The notes under the pieces: model-generated | Database searches by the model: none | What the model was told of the DNA's origin: nothing | The model's input: the letters and a program-made list of their open reading frames with translations, nothing else | Shown here: positions 18,299 through 25,905 of the stretch, in pieces | Layout of the letters: each line of letters opens with the position of its first letter | Position numbering within the stretch: the stretch's first letter is position 1 | Program-made: the position numbers and the translations under genes | Virus record (IMG/VR): IMGVR_UViG_3300035091_000045 | Coordinates: 1-36,144 of that record | DNA: 36,144 nt | Strand: one strand, 5' to 3' | DNA from: a virus

Positions 18299-18586
18299 AT
18301 GCGGCGTAAAACATCGCGTATGGAAGCTGCCCGGTTCGCCGAGCTGAAGCGCCGCATCGAGGCGGCGGACGAGTTTGGGCCCCTCCACGTTCTGGTGTCG
18401 GACCTCAACGTGGAGGATGGGCACGTTCAGTTCTGCATCCGACAGGCGGAATCGGAAGGAGACCGGACTGCTGCTGATTTGGCGAGGGAAGTCCTGTCCC
18501 TGTCGCTCGACGATCGCGCCCGCCTCTTCGGCTTCTCCGGTTACGCGGCGCTGAACTCCGGGCCCGAGGTGATCAGCGGTCAGTGA
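18299..18586 (+). CDS. Small phage protein of unknown function
   Basis: A 95-residue protein 12 bases after the giant gene's stop. There is no clear ribosome site; a second in-frame ATG at 18320 (starting MEAARFAELKRRIEAADE) is equally plausible and would remove a basic heptapeptide. The middle reads FGPLHVLVSDLNVEDGHVQFCI, a short alpha-beta pattern, and the end is DLAREVLSLSLDDRARLFGFSGY. No recognised domain. Its 3' end overlaps the 3' end of the convergent minus-strand gene by 7 bases, leaving no room for a terminator. Confidence 0.62.
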   Translation: MRRKTSRMEAARFAELKRRIEAADEFGPLHVLVSDLNVEDGHVQFCIRQAESEGDRTAADLAREVLSLSLDDRARLFGFSGYAALNSGPEVISGQ

Positions 18587-18903
18587 ATCTGGACGAGCCG
18601 TAGCTCAACCTGGTGCCCCAGGTCGTCCACGAGAGCAAGCCGACTGACGGGCGTGGGCGAGCCGAAGGGCTGGCCCGCCAGCGCAATGCCCGTCGCGCTG
18701 GCGATCGCGGGCTCGCCGAGCGTGAGCTCCACGCGGAAAAATCTGCCCCACGCGCTGAGGTCGATGGGCGTGGCGGGCTCCCAGTCCCCGGCGATGCCGA
18801 GCGCGTTGACCAGGCGCGTGCTGAGCGCTCCGGCCTCCTCCGCCTCGAGACCATCGGCCGTCAGTACGTACTTCGTGTGCTGGATCTGGTCCTCTGGTCT
18901 CAT
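18580..18903 (-). CDS. Unknown protein, second gene of a minus-strand island in the late region
   Basis: A 107-residue protein read against the surrounding late genes. Start taken at the ATG ending at 18903, which overlaps the stop of the upstream minus gene as ATGA. Codon third positions are mostly G/C, supporting this strand. The N-terminus (MRPEDQIQHTKYVLTADGLEAEEAGALSTRLV) is helical, the rest looks like a beta unit (RFFRVELTLGEPAIAS..., VSRLALVDDLGHQVELRLVQ). No family recognised. Together with its partner it could be an independently expressed 'moron'. The reverse reading in + frames gives only poor ORFs. Confidence 0.65.
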   Translation of the reverse strand: MRPEDQIQHTKYVLTADGLEAEEAGALSTRLVNALGIAGDWEPATPIDLSAWGRFFRVELTLGEPAIASATGIALAGQPFGSPTPVSRLALVDDLGHQVELRLVQIH

Positions 18904-19133
18904 CAGTCCTCCACGTCCACGTTGGTGACCCGCGCGCAGCGCGCCAGCCACTCAGCCTCGGACTCCTGCTGGCCGCGGGGCGCGATCAGGTAAGCCCGGC
19001 CTGGCGGCACGCCGACTGAGGGCGAGATTCGCAGCCGGTCGCCCAAACGCTCGATGGGGGCCTTACGGCGCTCCTCCTGGAGCTGTTCCCAGGCCCCATC
19101 CCACTGTCGCCTGTTCGCGCTCTTCTTGGCCAT
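18903..19133 (-). CDS. Small basic protein, first gene of the minus-strand island
   Basis: A 76-residue protein, beginning MAKKSANRRQWDGAWEQLQEERRKAP, basic and helical at the start, then GDRLRISPSVGVPPGRAYLIAPRGQQ and ending acidic (TNVDVED). ATG at 19133 has GGGAGA about 8 bases upstream on the minus strand, which decides the start; the longer open frame upstream (to 19430) lies antisense to the tail-spike gene and is rejected. It is coupled to the next gene by an ATGA overlap. Its start codon shares the CCATGG at 19130-19135 with a possible upstream start of the + strand spike gene. Function unknown; a DNA- or RNA-binding role would only be a guess from its charge. Confidence 0.65.
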   Translation of the reverse strand: MAKKSANRRQWDGAWEQLQEERRKAPIERLGDRLRISPSVGVPPGRAYLIAPRGQQESEAEWLARCARVTNVDVED

Positions 19134-19191
19134 GGCGCCATTCTCCCACGCCCTCAGGACGTTGTCCTCCCAGGCGTCGAACCTGGGCAGC

Positions 19192-20997
19192 ATGAAGAGC
19201 CTCGGCACCGCGCTGATTGTCGCCATCCCGTTCTTCTCGCTGCTGCCGCTCCTGCGCGAAAGCGCGCTGGGCACCCTCCCGACCGTCAACCTGTACACCG
19301 CGGCGGACGGCGGCGGCGACGACACGCAGGACTGCTCCCGGCTCCACCCCTGCGCCACCATCGAGGCGGCGTGCGCGAAGGTGCCGGACGACCTCCGACA
19401 GCCGTACGTCGTCCACGTGGGCGCGGGCACCTACTCCGCCGGCTGCCACCTGGTGGGGAAGCGCCAGGTGCGCGGCGACGACTGGAGCAGCCCCGGCTCG
19501 GTGACCATCGACTGCGCGATGAAGCTGTACACCCCGGCGGATGGAGGCACCGGCCGGGCGACGCTGGGATGGGTGGCGGCCGGCAGCTCGGCGACGCGCG
19601 ACGTCTGGGCCTTCGACGCGGGCAGCGGGCCGGGCTTCAACTCCGACGAGCTGAAGGGCTACTTGGTGCAGGTTGCGTCCGGGACGGGCGCCGACACCAC
19701 CACGCGGTGGCCCATCACCACCAACACCGGCGACCGGATGACCATCGGCGGTGTGTCCACCGCGGTCGGCCCTACGACGGCGCCGGCGGCGACCAGCGTG
19801 GTGAAGTTCTACGACTGGGACACCAACATCAACGGCGCCCTGGCCGACACCGTGACGCCGGTGGGGTATCCGCCGCAGACCGCCATCGGGGCGGCCTTCG
19901 TGGTGGGCGGCAACGTGAAGGGCTACGGCCAGGAGGCGGCGGCCGCGCCCATCACCATCCGGGGCTGCAAGTTCGGCAGCGGCGCCGCGCGTGGGGTGCT
20001 CTTCAACGGCCCCGTCGACTTCGAGGAGAACCTCTGCGCCACCACCACCTCGAGCTGCTTCCGCGGGCTGGATGGCGTGGCCACGGTGGCGGCCAAACGG
20101 AACGTGGCCACGGGCAGCTCCACCTTCATGGTGGCGGGCAACACCAGCAACGGCAGCTACCTGCCGGAGGTGCAGCTCTACAACAACTTCTCCAACGGCA
20201 CGGTGGGCAACCTCTTCTCGGCCGGCCAGGTGGGGCAGCTGATCAGCTCGATGAACGAGTTCACCACCAGCGCGGACACCATCCGCATCAACTCGCTGGC
20301 GGACGGCAACTCCAAGTACGACACCATCACCACCGCCGGGGCCTGCCTCCGCTCTCCGCTGACGCTGGCTGCGAGCAACATCGCGGACGGTCTCCGGATG
20401 GACTTCGTCGGCCTCAGCTGCACCAACACCGGCACCTACGGCTTCCAGCTCACGGGCCGCGGCAACCACGTGTACGTGGACGCGGCCTCCACGGTGACCA
20501 GCTCCAACCACCACGCCGGCCTCTCGTCTGGCGCTCAGCTCTGGTGGGCGTCGGGGGCGACCTGGAACGGCTCCGGCTCCGACGACTTCAACCTGCTGGA
20601 CACGGGCTACGGCTATACCGAGGCGGGCGCCGTCTCGGGCGCCACCGCGAAGTACCAGTGCGAGGACAACGGGACGTGCGTGGGCATCTCGGGCCACTCC
20701 GGCCAGATTTATGCGCCCGTCGTCACGCCAACCTCGGCCGCGAGCGGGCAGCTCCAGAGCTGCACCGGCACGGCGACCGCCACCAACGGCGTGGCGTCCG
20801 TCACCTTCGCCAGCGCTACGCGGTGCGCGAACTTCAGCGCCGCGCCGAGCTGCTGGTGCAGTGACCCGACGGACGCGGGCAGCATCGCCGCTTGCGCCCC
20901 CGTCGGCGGCGCGGTCAGCACCACCGCCGTCACCTTCAAGGGCGACCCGGGCAAGGGCACCAGCACCATCCAGTGGGGCTGCATCGGCTCCAAGTAG
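19192..20997 (+). CDS. Beta-helix tail spike/receptor-binding protein with N-terminal signal-like segment
   Basis: A 601-residue protein, start at ATG 19192 (alternative in-frame ATG 19132; neither has a good ribosome site). The N-terminus is hydrophobic (GTALIVAIPFFSLLPLL) and looks like a signal peptide or membrane anchor, unusual for a tail protein. It is followed by LYTAADGGGDDTQDCSRLHPCATIEAACAKVP, the opening of many secreted right-handed beta-helix (pectate-lyase-like) proteins. The body has repeated short turns with N, G, T and S as in parallel beta-helices. The last about 90 residues (SGQLQSCTGTATATNGVASVTF...) look like a separate Cys-containing end domain. Likely a capsule- or exopolysaccharide-binding spike. 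It could also be a secreted lysogenic protein. Confidence 0.72.
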   Translation: MKSLGTALIVAIPFFSLLPLLRESALGTLPTVNLYTAADGGGDDTQDCSRLHPCATIEAACAKVPDDLRQPYVVHVGAGTYSAGCHLVGKRQVRGDDWSSPGSVTIDCAMKLYTPADGGTGRATLGWVAAGSSATRDVWAFDAGSGPGFNSDELKGYLVQVASGTGADTTTRWPITTNTGDRMTIGGVSTAVGPTTAPAATSVVKFYDWDTNINGALADTVTPVGYPPQTAIGAAFVVGGNVKGYGQEAAAAPITIRGCKFGSGAARGVLFNGPVDFEENLCATTTSSCFRGLDGVATVAAKRNVATGSSTFMVAGNTSNGSYLPEVQLYNNFSNGTVGNLFSAGQVGQLISSMNEFTTSADTIRINSLADGNSKYDTITTAGACLRSPLTLAASNIADGLRMDFVGLSCTNTGTYGFQLTGRGNHVYVDAASTVTSSNHHAGLSSGAQLWWASGATWNGSGSDDFNLLDTGYGYTEAGAVSGATAKYQCEDNGTCVGISGHSGQIYAPVVTPTSAASGQLQSCTGTATATNGVASVTFASATRCANFSAAPSCWCSDPTDAGSIAACAPVGGAVSTTAVTFKGDPGKGTSTIQWGCIGSK

Positions 20998-21006
20998 GAG
21001 ATCACC

Positions 21007-21366
21007 ATGACCCTGAAGCGTCTCTGGCCGCTCCTGGCGGTCCTCGTCACCCTCGCCGTGGCCGCGGCGGCGGCCGCTGCCCCGGAGCTGCTGGCCACCG
21101 TCCCGGTGGCGCGGAAGGGGGCGGCGGAGATCTGTCTCAACGGCAGCAAGGCCCCGGGCGCCGCGCTCGAGCTCCGCGTGGAGGTGTGGCGCAAGACGGC
21201 GCTGCTCGGCACCACCACCGTGCCCGACCACGACGCCCGCGCCGTCTTCTCGGCCTGCCGCCCCATCACCCCGGCGCGCGCCGGTGACGTGGTGAAGGTG
21301 CTGTCCGTGGGTGTCCGCCCGAAGAGCGTGACTGCCACCCTCCGGCCCGACGGTACGGGGGACTGA
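21007..21366 (+). CDS. Small exported protein, beta-rich, unknown
   Basis: A 119-residue protein directly after the spike gene (9 bases; GGAG upstream of the ATG). Residues 1-25 are a clear signal peptide (basic MTLKR, hydrophobic LWPLLAVLVTLAV, Ala-rich cleavage region). The mature part has alternating strands (ELRVEVWRKTALLGTTTVP, VKVLSVGVRPKSVTATLRP) and two cysteines that could form a disulphide. No family recognised. It begins a run of five small exported or anchored proteins and overlaps the next gene by one base (TGATG). Confidence 0.68.
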   Translation: MTLKRLWPLLAVLVTLAVAAAAAAAPELLATVPVARKGAAEICLNGSKAPGAALELRVEVWRKTALLGTTTVPDHDARAVFSACRPITPARAGDVVKVLSVGVRPKSVTATLRPDGTGD

Positions 21367-21704
21367 TGGCGGCGGCACTGCTGGCTCTCCTGCTGGCCGC
21401 CTCCGCGTCCGGCCAGCACTTCCGCCTCGCCCCCGGACAGGTGCTGCTGTCCCTCGGGCTCGAGCGGCAAGCGAAGTGGCGCGTCTGCGCCACGGTGTGG
21501 AACGTCCGCCAGGCCGAGGTGGCCCTCCACGTGGACGCCGGCGCCGCCCGCTGGGAGCTGCGCACGAAGGACTTGAGCGCGGAGGCCTGCCAGTTGGTGA
21601 CGCTGCCTGCTGGCGCTTCGGTACGGCTGGTCTCCGACACGGCGGCGGAGGGGAACTTCCGCGTCCTACTTCAGGCCATCGAAGTCCTTCCGGAGGGGAC
21701 TTGA
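21366..21704 (+). CDS. Small exported protein, beta-rich, unknown
   Basis: A 112-residue protein whose ATG overlaps the previous stop (TGATG). Signal peptide at 1-16 (AAALLALLLAASASG, cleavage before QHF). The mature protein reads as a small beta-sandwich (LAPGQVLLSLGLERQAKWRVCATVW, VALHVDAGAARWELRTKD, ASVRLVSDTAAEGNFRVLLQ) with two cysteines. It has the same size, layout and two-cysteine pattern as the preceding product, so they may be distant paralogues; this is an impression only. It could be a virion spike chaperone or a periplasmic protein. Confidence 0.68.
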   Translation: MAAALLALLLAASASGQHFRLAPGQVLLSLGLERQAKWRVCATVWNVRQAEVALHVDAGAARWELRTKDLSAEACQLVTLPAGASVRLVSDTAAEGNFRVLLQAIEVLPEGT

Positions 21705-21955
21705 GGGCCGCCCTCTTCACCCTCGCCTTCTTCTCCGCGGTGGCGGCCCTGGGCGCCGCCGGCGGCGTCCTCCTCCGCGACGAGCCGCGCCCGGCGCGGG
21801 TGTTCCACCCGCACCGCCGCTGCGACAGGCTTGGCGAGGGCCTGCTGCAGGAGGGCTGCCGCTGCGAGTGGCGCGAGGCCCGCGGCTGGGTGTGGGTGAC
21901 GGAGGCCGGCCCGTACCGCGGCTCCTGGTGTCCTGGCTTTCCGGAGGCACGATGA
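21701..21955 (+). CDS. Small membrane-anchored or exported Cys-containing protein (TTG start)
   Basis: An 84-residue protein too short and differently started to be obvious: TTG at 21701 overlaps the previous stop (TTGA), with GGAGGGG at 21692-21698 upstream. N-terminal hydrophobic segment (RAALFTLAFFSAVAALGAAGGVLL) followed by a charged tail with four cysteines (CDRLGEGLLQEGCRCEWREARGW and SWCPGF) and a WVW motif. It could be a signal-anchored protein with two disulphides. The 3' end overlaps the next gene as ATGA. No family recognised; lysis accessory function is possible only by position. Confidence 0.6.
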   Translation: MRAALFTLAFFSAVAALGAAGGVLLRDEPRPARVFHPHRRCDRLGEGLLQEGCRCEWREARGWVWVTEAGPYRGSWCPGFPEAR

Positions 21956-22230
21956 GGCTGTATTCCCTGCTGTTCGCCGGCCTGGCCCTGGTGGGCGTCG
22001 GCGCCCTGGCCGGACGGGTGTCCGCCGGCGACGCGGCTCCGCCCGGCCAGCCGCCTGGGCTGTCCCTGTGCACCAGCCTCTGCCGGAGGGACTCCGCGTA
22101 CGCGGGCCCTTTCGTCGAGCACGGCGTGTGCTACCGGGACGGGAAGGCCCAGCGGACGGTGGACTCGTCCGAGGTGTCCTCGCCGAACGAGTCCCACGAG
22201 CAGCTGCTCCGAGCGTGCCCGAAGCTGTGA
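21952..22230 (+). CDS. Small exported Cys-rich protein
   Basis: A 92-residue protein with ATG overlapping the previous stop (GATGAG). Signal peptide about 1-25 (MRLYSLLFAGLALVGVGALAG, possible cleavage after VSA). The mature part has two pairs of cysteines (LCTSLCRRD and GVCYRDG ... RACPKL) and ends polar. It lacks a lipobox Cys, so it does not look like an o-spanin lipoprotein. Position before a coiled-coil membrane protein suggests a lysis or envelope module. Function unknown. Confidence 0.63.
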   Translation: MRLYSLLFAGLALVGVGALAGRVSAGDAAPPGQPPGLSLCTSLCRRDSAYAGPFVEHGVCYRDGKAQRTVDSSEVSSPNESHEQLLRACPKL

Positions 22231-22616
22231 GCGCCCAGGAGCAGAAGGAGGGCGACGAGGCGGACAGCAAGGTGGTGATCAGCCTGCGCTCGTCCCTCCT
22301 TCGCCGCCTCTTCGCTGGTGCTGTGGCCGCCGTCTTGGGCGCCGGCGGCGGGGCGGCAGAGCGCCGGCTGACGCCCGCTCCGGATACCTCAGTGGAGCAC
22401 GCGAACGAGGTGCTGGAGCTGCGCCTGCGCGTGGGCCAACTGGAGTCCCTCCGCGCCGAGGTGACCGCCCTCAAGGCGGAGCAGGCGGCGCTGACGCTGC
22501 ACGTCCAGCGCCTGGACGACGCCCAGAAGGTGGCGCTCGAGCGACGCGCGGAGGACCTGGCGCGGATCCGCGAGCTGGAGGGCCAGGCCCGCCCCGCTGG
22601 CTACCGGCCGCACTGA
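22227..22616 (+). CDS. i-spanin-like (Rz-like) membrane-anchored coiled-coil protein
   Basis: A 129-residue protein, GTG start at 22227 overlapping the preceding stop (GTGA). Topology: about 27 charged residues, one membrane segment at about 28-44 ([21 protein letters not shown]), then a long coiled coil at about 58-120 ([28 protein letters not shown]...). This matches an inner-membrane spanin, which joins inner and outer membranes at the last step of lysis. No lipoprotein (Rz1-like) partner is clear. It could also be a general coiled-coil membrane protein. It is the last + gene before the convergent early operon, with three bases between stops. Confidence 0.6.
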   Translation: MSAQEQKEGDEADSKVVISLRSSLLRRLFAGAVAAVLGAGGGAAERRLTPAPDTSVEHANEVLELRLRVGQLESLRAEVTALKAEQAALTLHVQRLDDAQKVALERRAEDLARIRELEGQARPAGYRPH

Positions 22617-22635
22617 CTCCTACAGCAGCGCGGCC
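22606..22635. terminator. Weak hairpin at the convergence of late and early operons
   Basis: The late + operon and the early minus operon meet tail to tail with three bases between their stop codons. Across the junction GGCCGC (22606-22611) pairs with GCGGCC (22630-22635) around an 18-base loop. No T-run on either strand. At most a weak bidirectional terminator; it may be chance in GC-rich DNA. Confidence 0.25.
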
Positions 22636-23036
22636 TTGCCGCCCGCCCGCGCCAGGGCCTGCTCCTCCATCTGGCGGATCCGCTCGCGGGTGACGTTCAG
22701 CGCGTCGCCCACCTCCTCCAGCGTCAGGCCGCCCTCCCCTGCGCCGTCGTCGGCCCGGTCCAGCGCGCAGGTGTGCTGGAGCTCCCACGGCTCCAGGTCG
22801 GGGAAGTTCAGCTTGATGGAGCCGGTCCCTGGATTCACGTCCAGGTAGAGGTGGTGCTTGCAGGACACCCAGGGGCAGGGCCTGGGGCCGTTCTCGCAGT
22901 CCGCCCGGGTGCGGGGGCGGAGCTGGTCCAGCTCGGCGCGCAGCTGCTCCTCGTCCGCCTCGAGGCGCTCGCCTGCCACGGCGCGCCGGAGTTGCTTCGG
23001 GGAGAGGGAGCGGTTGCGCCAGAAGTCCTGGGGCAT
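22620..23036 (-). CDS. Sigma-70 region 4-like regulator with Cys cluster
   Basis: A 138-residue protein. The C-terminal half contains a helix-turn-helix typical of sigma-70 region 4 ([25 protein letters not shown] at about 104-128), preceded by [18 protein letters not shown]. Four cysteines (about 47, 54, 59 and 90, with CPWVSCKHH) could bind zinc. There is no region 2, so it is not a complete sigma factor; it might be a partner or anti-sigma-like regulator, or a region-4 transcription factor. ATG at 23036 chosen; the longer frame upstream lies in the methyltransferase gene. It is the last gene of the early operon, a sensible place for an early-to-late switch (inference). Confidence 0.75.
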   Translation of the reverse strand: MPQDFWRNRSLSPKQLRRAVAGERLEADEEQLRAELDQLRPRTRADCENGPRPCPWVSCKHHLYLDVNPGTGSIKLNFPDLEPWELQHTCALDRADDGAGEGGLTLEEVGDALNVTRERIRQMEEQALARAGGKAALL

Positions 23037-23041
23037 GACGG

Positions 23042-23215
23042 CTACCGCTGCCCCTCGGCGCGCTCGAGCAGCTCCCGGATGGCCCGCTCGGCGACCGCCG
23101 TGGCGGTGACGTCGTAGCCCGTCCGCCTTCTCTCCGCGTCCAGGAAGGCTGCGAAGCGGAGGCGCAGCTTGAAGTTGCGGATGCGGAACACCAGGGGCAC
23201 CCCGCGTGCGCTCAC
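23042..23215 (-). CDS. Small ribbon-helix-helix-like protein
   Basis: A 57-residue protein with GTG start overlapping the methyltransferase stop (GTGA). It is basic and helical. The pattern [42 protein letters not shown] gives a strand followed by two helices and would suit a ribbon-helix-helix DNA-binding protein. Stop is 5 bases before the sigma-like gene start. No family hit can be shown by eye. Regulation of the downstream genes is a possibility only. Confidence 0.55.
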   Translation of the reverse strand: MSARGVPLVFRIRNFKLRLRFAAFLDAERRRTGYDVTATAVAERAIRELLERAEGQR

Positions 23216-25302
23216 TGGCGGCCCCCACGGGTCGAAGTCTTGGCGCGCCGCCCTCGTCCGGCGCCGGCGCCACGCTTGGGCGTCTTGTCCTTCCAGGTCC
23301 TCTTTCCGCTGGAGTGGCGGGGATCGCCCTGGTCGACGTGGCCCGGCTGCTTGATGCAGGGCTGGTGACGGAAGCGGCCGTCCACCGCGCCGCAGGTGGG
23401 GCCGGTGTCGGGCGGCGGTGACGTGCGGCGGACGCGCGGTTCGGCTGCAGCGGCGGCGGCCGCCTTGGCGTTCTTCCTCCTCGTCCGCTCTGGTTCGTTT
23501 TTGAGGAGGACAGCCCTCCACGCGTCGTGGTGCTTCTTGGCGACGTAGATCTGCGAGTGGCCGCTCCGGGAGCAGCTGGTACAGAGAGGGAGGCCATAGC
23601 GGCCGCCCTTCATTCCGCTGACGACGCCGCCGCCGCGTTCGCTCAGTTCCTTGCCGCACCACGGGCACATATCCAGCCCGTGCCGGTAGAAGTTGAGGGC
23701 GGCGGCGTAGTGCGGCGCGTCCTTCGCCTTCATGCCGCGGGCGATCGCCTTGTCGATCTCGTCGGGCGCCCTCTTCTTCTTCCGCACATCCGAGCGCTGT
23801 CGGAGGCCTTGGGCGTTCCGATGCTCGAGAAGCAGCGCCGCGTCCAGCAGGAGCACGCCCCCGTCCTCCTTCCTCACCCGAAAGAGCGTGGCGCCGTGGC
23901 ACCCGCAGCCGACCGCGCTGCAGCGGGCGGTGAAGTACTCCTCGCCCTTGCCCCAGGAGAGCTTCACCTTGAAGCCGGCCTCCCGTGCTCGTTCCCGGAA
24001 GTCCTCGAAGGTGATGATCCCCGGCGGTGATGCGTCGGCGGATGAGCGGTGTCGGTCCGACTCAGAGGACGAGGAGCGGGCCGGCTGCTCGTGACCGGCC
24101 CGCTTCTCCTGCCGTGGCCCGGCCCCCCTGGCCGAGCGCTCCCCCCCGGAGGTCGCCTCGTACTCGTACAGCTCGCAGGTGCACTTCGAGCAGCCGTCCG
24201 GCCCGTGGGCCGTGAGCTCGTGGCCACAGAGGCACGGCGGCGCGGGCAGCTCAGCGCCGCTGGTCACCCATCCCGCCCGCGGCTTTCGGGAGTCCAGTTC
24301 CAGCAGCGGCCGCGCCGGACAGAGCTCCTCCACCATCCGGTAGAACTCGTCCGGCTTCGCGCTGTGCGCGCCCCGCGGCGCCTGGAGGTCGGTGGTCTGG
24401 TTGGTGAGGTTGAGCTTGGGGCTCCCGCGGGTAGCCAGGATGCACTGCTCCGTCTTGTTGCGGACGTAGCTCCCCAGCCCCATCCGGTCCTTCGTCCAGG
24501 TGATCAGCGCCCGCGGCGTCACGCCCCAGGCCCGCATCACCTGGTGGACGGGCGCCTCCAGGCCGATCAGGTGCTGGTTGGTGCACCAGATGAAGATCAC
24601 GCAGTCTTTAGCCATCGGCGGGACCTGCGCCTTGATCTCCTCCAGCGTCGCCTGCGGGTACGGCGTGCCGCCCCGCGCGCCGTCGGCCTCCAGCTGGTTG
24701 TCGTAGGGCCAGGCTTTGTCCGTGACGATGACCGGGAACTCGCCCGCCGGCGGGACGTACGCCTTGATCTGCTCGAGCTGCTCGGCCTTCTTCTTTTCCT
24801 TCCTGGTGCGCTTCGCCTCCTTCAGCAGCCCGGCGGTGGTGACCTCGCCGCTGGGAGCTGCGCGCTGCTGGCGGATGTGCTCCTCGAAGTGCTCTTCGGG
24901 GACCTCGGCGACCTGGGTCCACCGGGAGGCAGAGTCCCGCGTGATCCCCATCTCCTCGAGGGTCGGAGGAGGTAGCGCGGGGGCGGACGCGCTGGCCTCA
25001 AATGTCGCAGCCTGCGACGTTTTCCGCGCGCGCCCGCGGTCTCGCCGTTCCCCGCGGTCCTTCTGTTCCTTCAAGAGCTGACCCAGGCGCCGCTCCGCGC
25101 GGAGTTTGATCTCGCCCGCATCGTTCTGGGCCTCCCGCGATGCGTCGCGCTGGCGTGTGTAAATGCGGACGGCCTCGGCGGTGTCGCGGATCGCCTTCGC
25201 CTCGTCGATGTCCCTGCACTCGGCGAGGATCCGGCGCGCCTCCTCCACGCGGAGAAGTGGCGCTGCCGGTTCGGCCCTTGCCAGGGCGACAGCCTCATCC
25301 AT
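23212..25302 (-). CDS. MT-A70-like adenine methyltransferase with Cys/His-rich C-terminal half
   Basis: A 696-residue protein. Residues 1-180 are helical ([32 protein letters not shown]), the usual N-terminus of phage MT-A70 fusions. Residues about 185-351 form the methyltransferase core ([62 protein letters not shown]). The catalytic DPPW-type motif reads DKAW at 195-198, followed by PYDNQ, so activity is uncertain. The C-terminal half has Cys groups near 357-376 ([11 protein letters not shown]...), 461-468, 546/549 with 574/577, and 637-655, likely zinc-binding. Likely role: N6-adenine DNA modification that protects the phage genome, or a DNA-binding relic. It overlaps the upstream gene by 8 bases and the downstream gene by 4. 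Confidence 0.78.
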   Translation of the reverse strand: MDEAVALARAEPAAPLLRVEEARRILAECRDIDEAKAIRDTAEAVRIYTRQRDASREAQNDAGEIKLRAERRLGQLLKEQKDRGERRDRGRARKTSQAATFEASASAPALPPPTLEEMGITRDSASRWTQVAEVPEEHFEEHIRQQRAAPSGEVTTAGLLKEAKRTRKEKKKAEQLEQIKAYVPPAGEFPVIVTDKAWPYDNQLEADGARGGTPYPQATLEEIKAQVPPMAKDCVIFIWCTNQHLIGLEAPVHQVMRAWGVTPRALITWTKDRMGLGSYVRNKTEQCILATRGSPKLNLTNQTTDLQAPRGAHSAKPDEFYRMVEELCPARPLLELDSRKPRAGWVTSGAELPAPPCLCGHELTAHGPDGCSKCTCELYEYEATSGGERSARGAGPRQEKRAGHEQPARSSSSESDRHRSSADASPPGIITFEDFRERAREAGFKVKLSWGKGEEYFTARCSAVGCGCHGATLFRVRKEDGGVLLLDAALLLEHRNAQGLRQRSDVRKKKRAPDEIDKAIARGMKAKDAPHYAAALNFYRHGLDMCPWCGKELSERGGGVVSGMKGGRYGLPLCTSCSRSGHSQIYVAKKHHDAWRAVLLKNEPERTRRKNAKAAAAAAAEPRVRRTSPPPDTGPTCGAVDGRFRHQPCIKQPGHVDQGDPRHSSGKRTWKDKTPKRGAGAGRGRRAKTSTRGGRQ

Positions 25303-25840
25303 CCTGGATCTCCCTGATCAACTCAATGAGTTCGTCGCTCTCGGCGAACCACTCGCCGTGCAGTCGGCTGTGAGAGAACCGCCGGTGCAGCTCGGCCTCT
25401 TTGTCGATGCTCCCGGGTATCAGCGCGAGCTGGCGCAGGCGGAAGGGCGACATGAGCTGGAGATCGCGCAACCGCACGTCCGGGTCGAACGAGCGACCGA
25501 TCTTGATCGGTCCGCCGATCTCCGCCTGGAAGAAGTACACGTAGCCGCGCAGCTCCATGCTCGGCTGCGAGCACTCGGCCGGGAGGTCGTCGCACTCATC
25601 ATGCGGGATCCACGGGCTATGGCAGGCGGGCCTGCGGTGGTCGATTCGGCGCGCCTCTGTCGCTCCTTGCAGGTACTGAGCGATCCGTGCGTCCACCAGG
25701 TCCTTCCGGACGGGGCCAGCGCTCGCGGTCAGCAGGAGTTGATGCTCCGTGCGGCGATACACGGCGATCCAGAAGCAGTCGTCCTCGAGCGACGGGTGGA
25801 CCTCGACATAGGGGAACAGTGCATCCTGGTTTTTGGGCAT
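25295..25840 (-). CDS. GIY-YIG-like (T5orf172/Mug113-type) protein
   Basis: A 181-residue protein. ATG at 25840 chosen because AAGGAG lies 7 bases upstream; an ATG at 25909 overlapping the RusA-like stop (ATGA) would add 23 residues and is also possible. N-terminal part (ALFPYVEVHPSLEDDCFWIAVYRRTEHQLLL) is unassigned. The C-terminal 75 residues match the T5orf172/Mug113 branch of the GIY-YIG fold: GYVYFFQAE, GGPIKIGRS, R..DLQ, EAELHRRFSHSRLHGEWF. Such proteins are probable nucleases or DNA-processing proteins of phages. Located between resolvase and methyltransferase genes. Confidence 0.7.
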   Translation of the reverse strand: MPKNQDALFPYVEVHPSLEDDCFWIAVYRRTEHQLLLTASAGPVRKDLVDARIAQYLQGATEARRIDHRRPACHSPWIPHDECDDLPAECSQPSMELRGYVYFFQAEIGGPIKIGRSFDPDVRLRDLQLMSPFRLRQLALIPGSIDKEAELHRRFSHSRLHGEWFAESDELIELIREIQDG

Positions 25841-25905
25841 GGGCTGGCTCCTTGGCGGGACGCCAGCATGACCACGAGAGCCCCCGTGGGTAACCGGGGA
25901 TCCGC

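Noticed and set aside
19192-21000. Possible diversity-generating retroelement as in BPP-1
   Set aside because: No reverse transcriptase gene is present in the window and no template/variable repeat pair was noticed around the spike gene.
19063-22197. A 1044-residue minus-strand open frame under the spike and exported genes
   Set aside because: Product is Arg/Gly/Ala/His-rich without domains; sense frames have signal peptides and beta-helix pattern.
24049-24975. Plus-strand frames of up to 308 residues antisense to the methyltransferase
   Set aside because: They are mirror readings of the MT-A70 gene and show no recognised motif.
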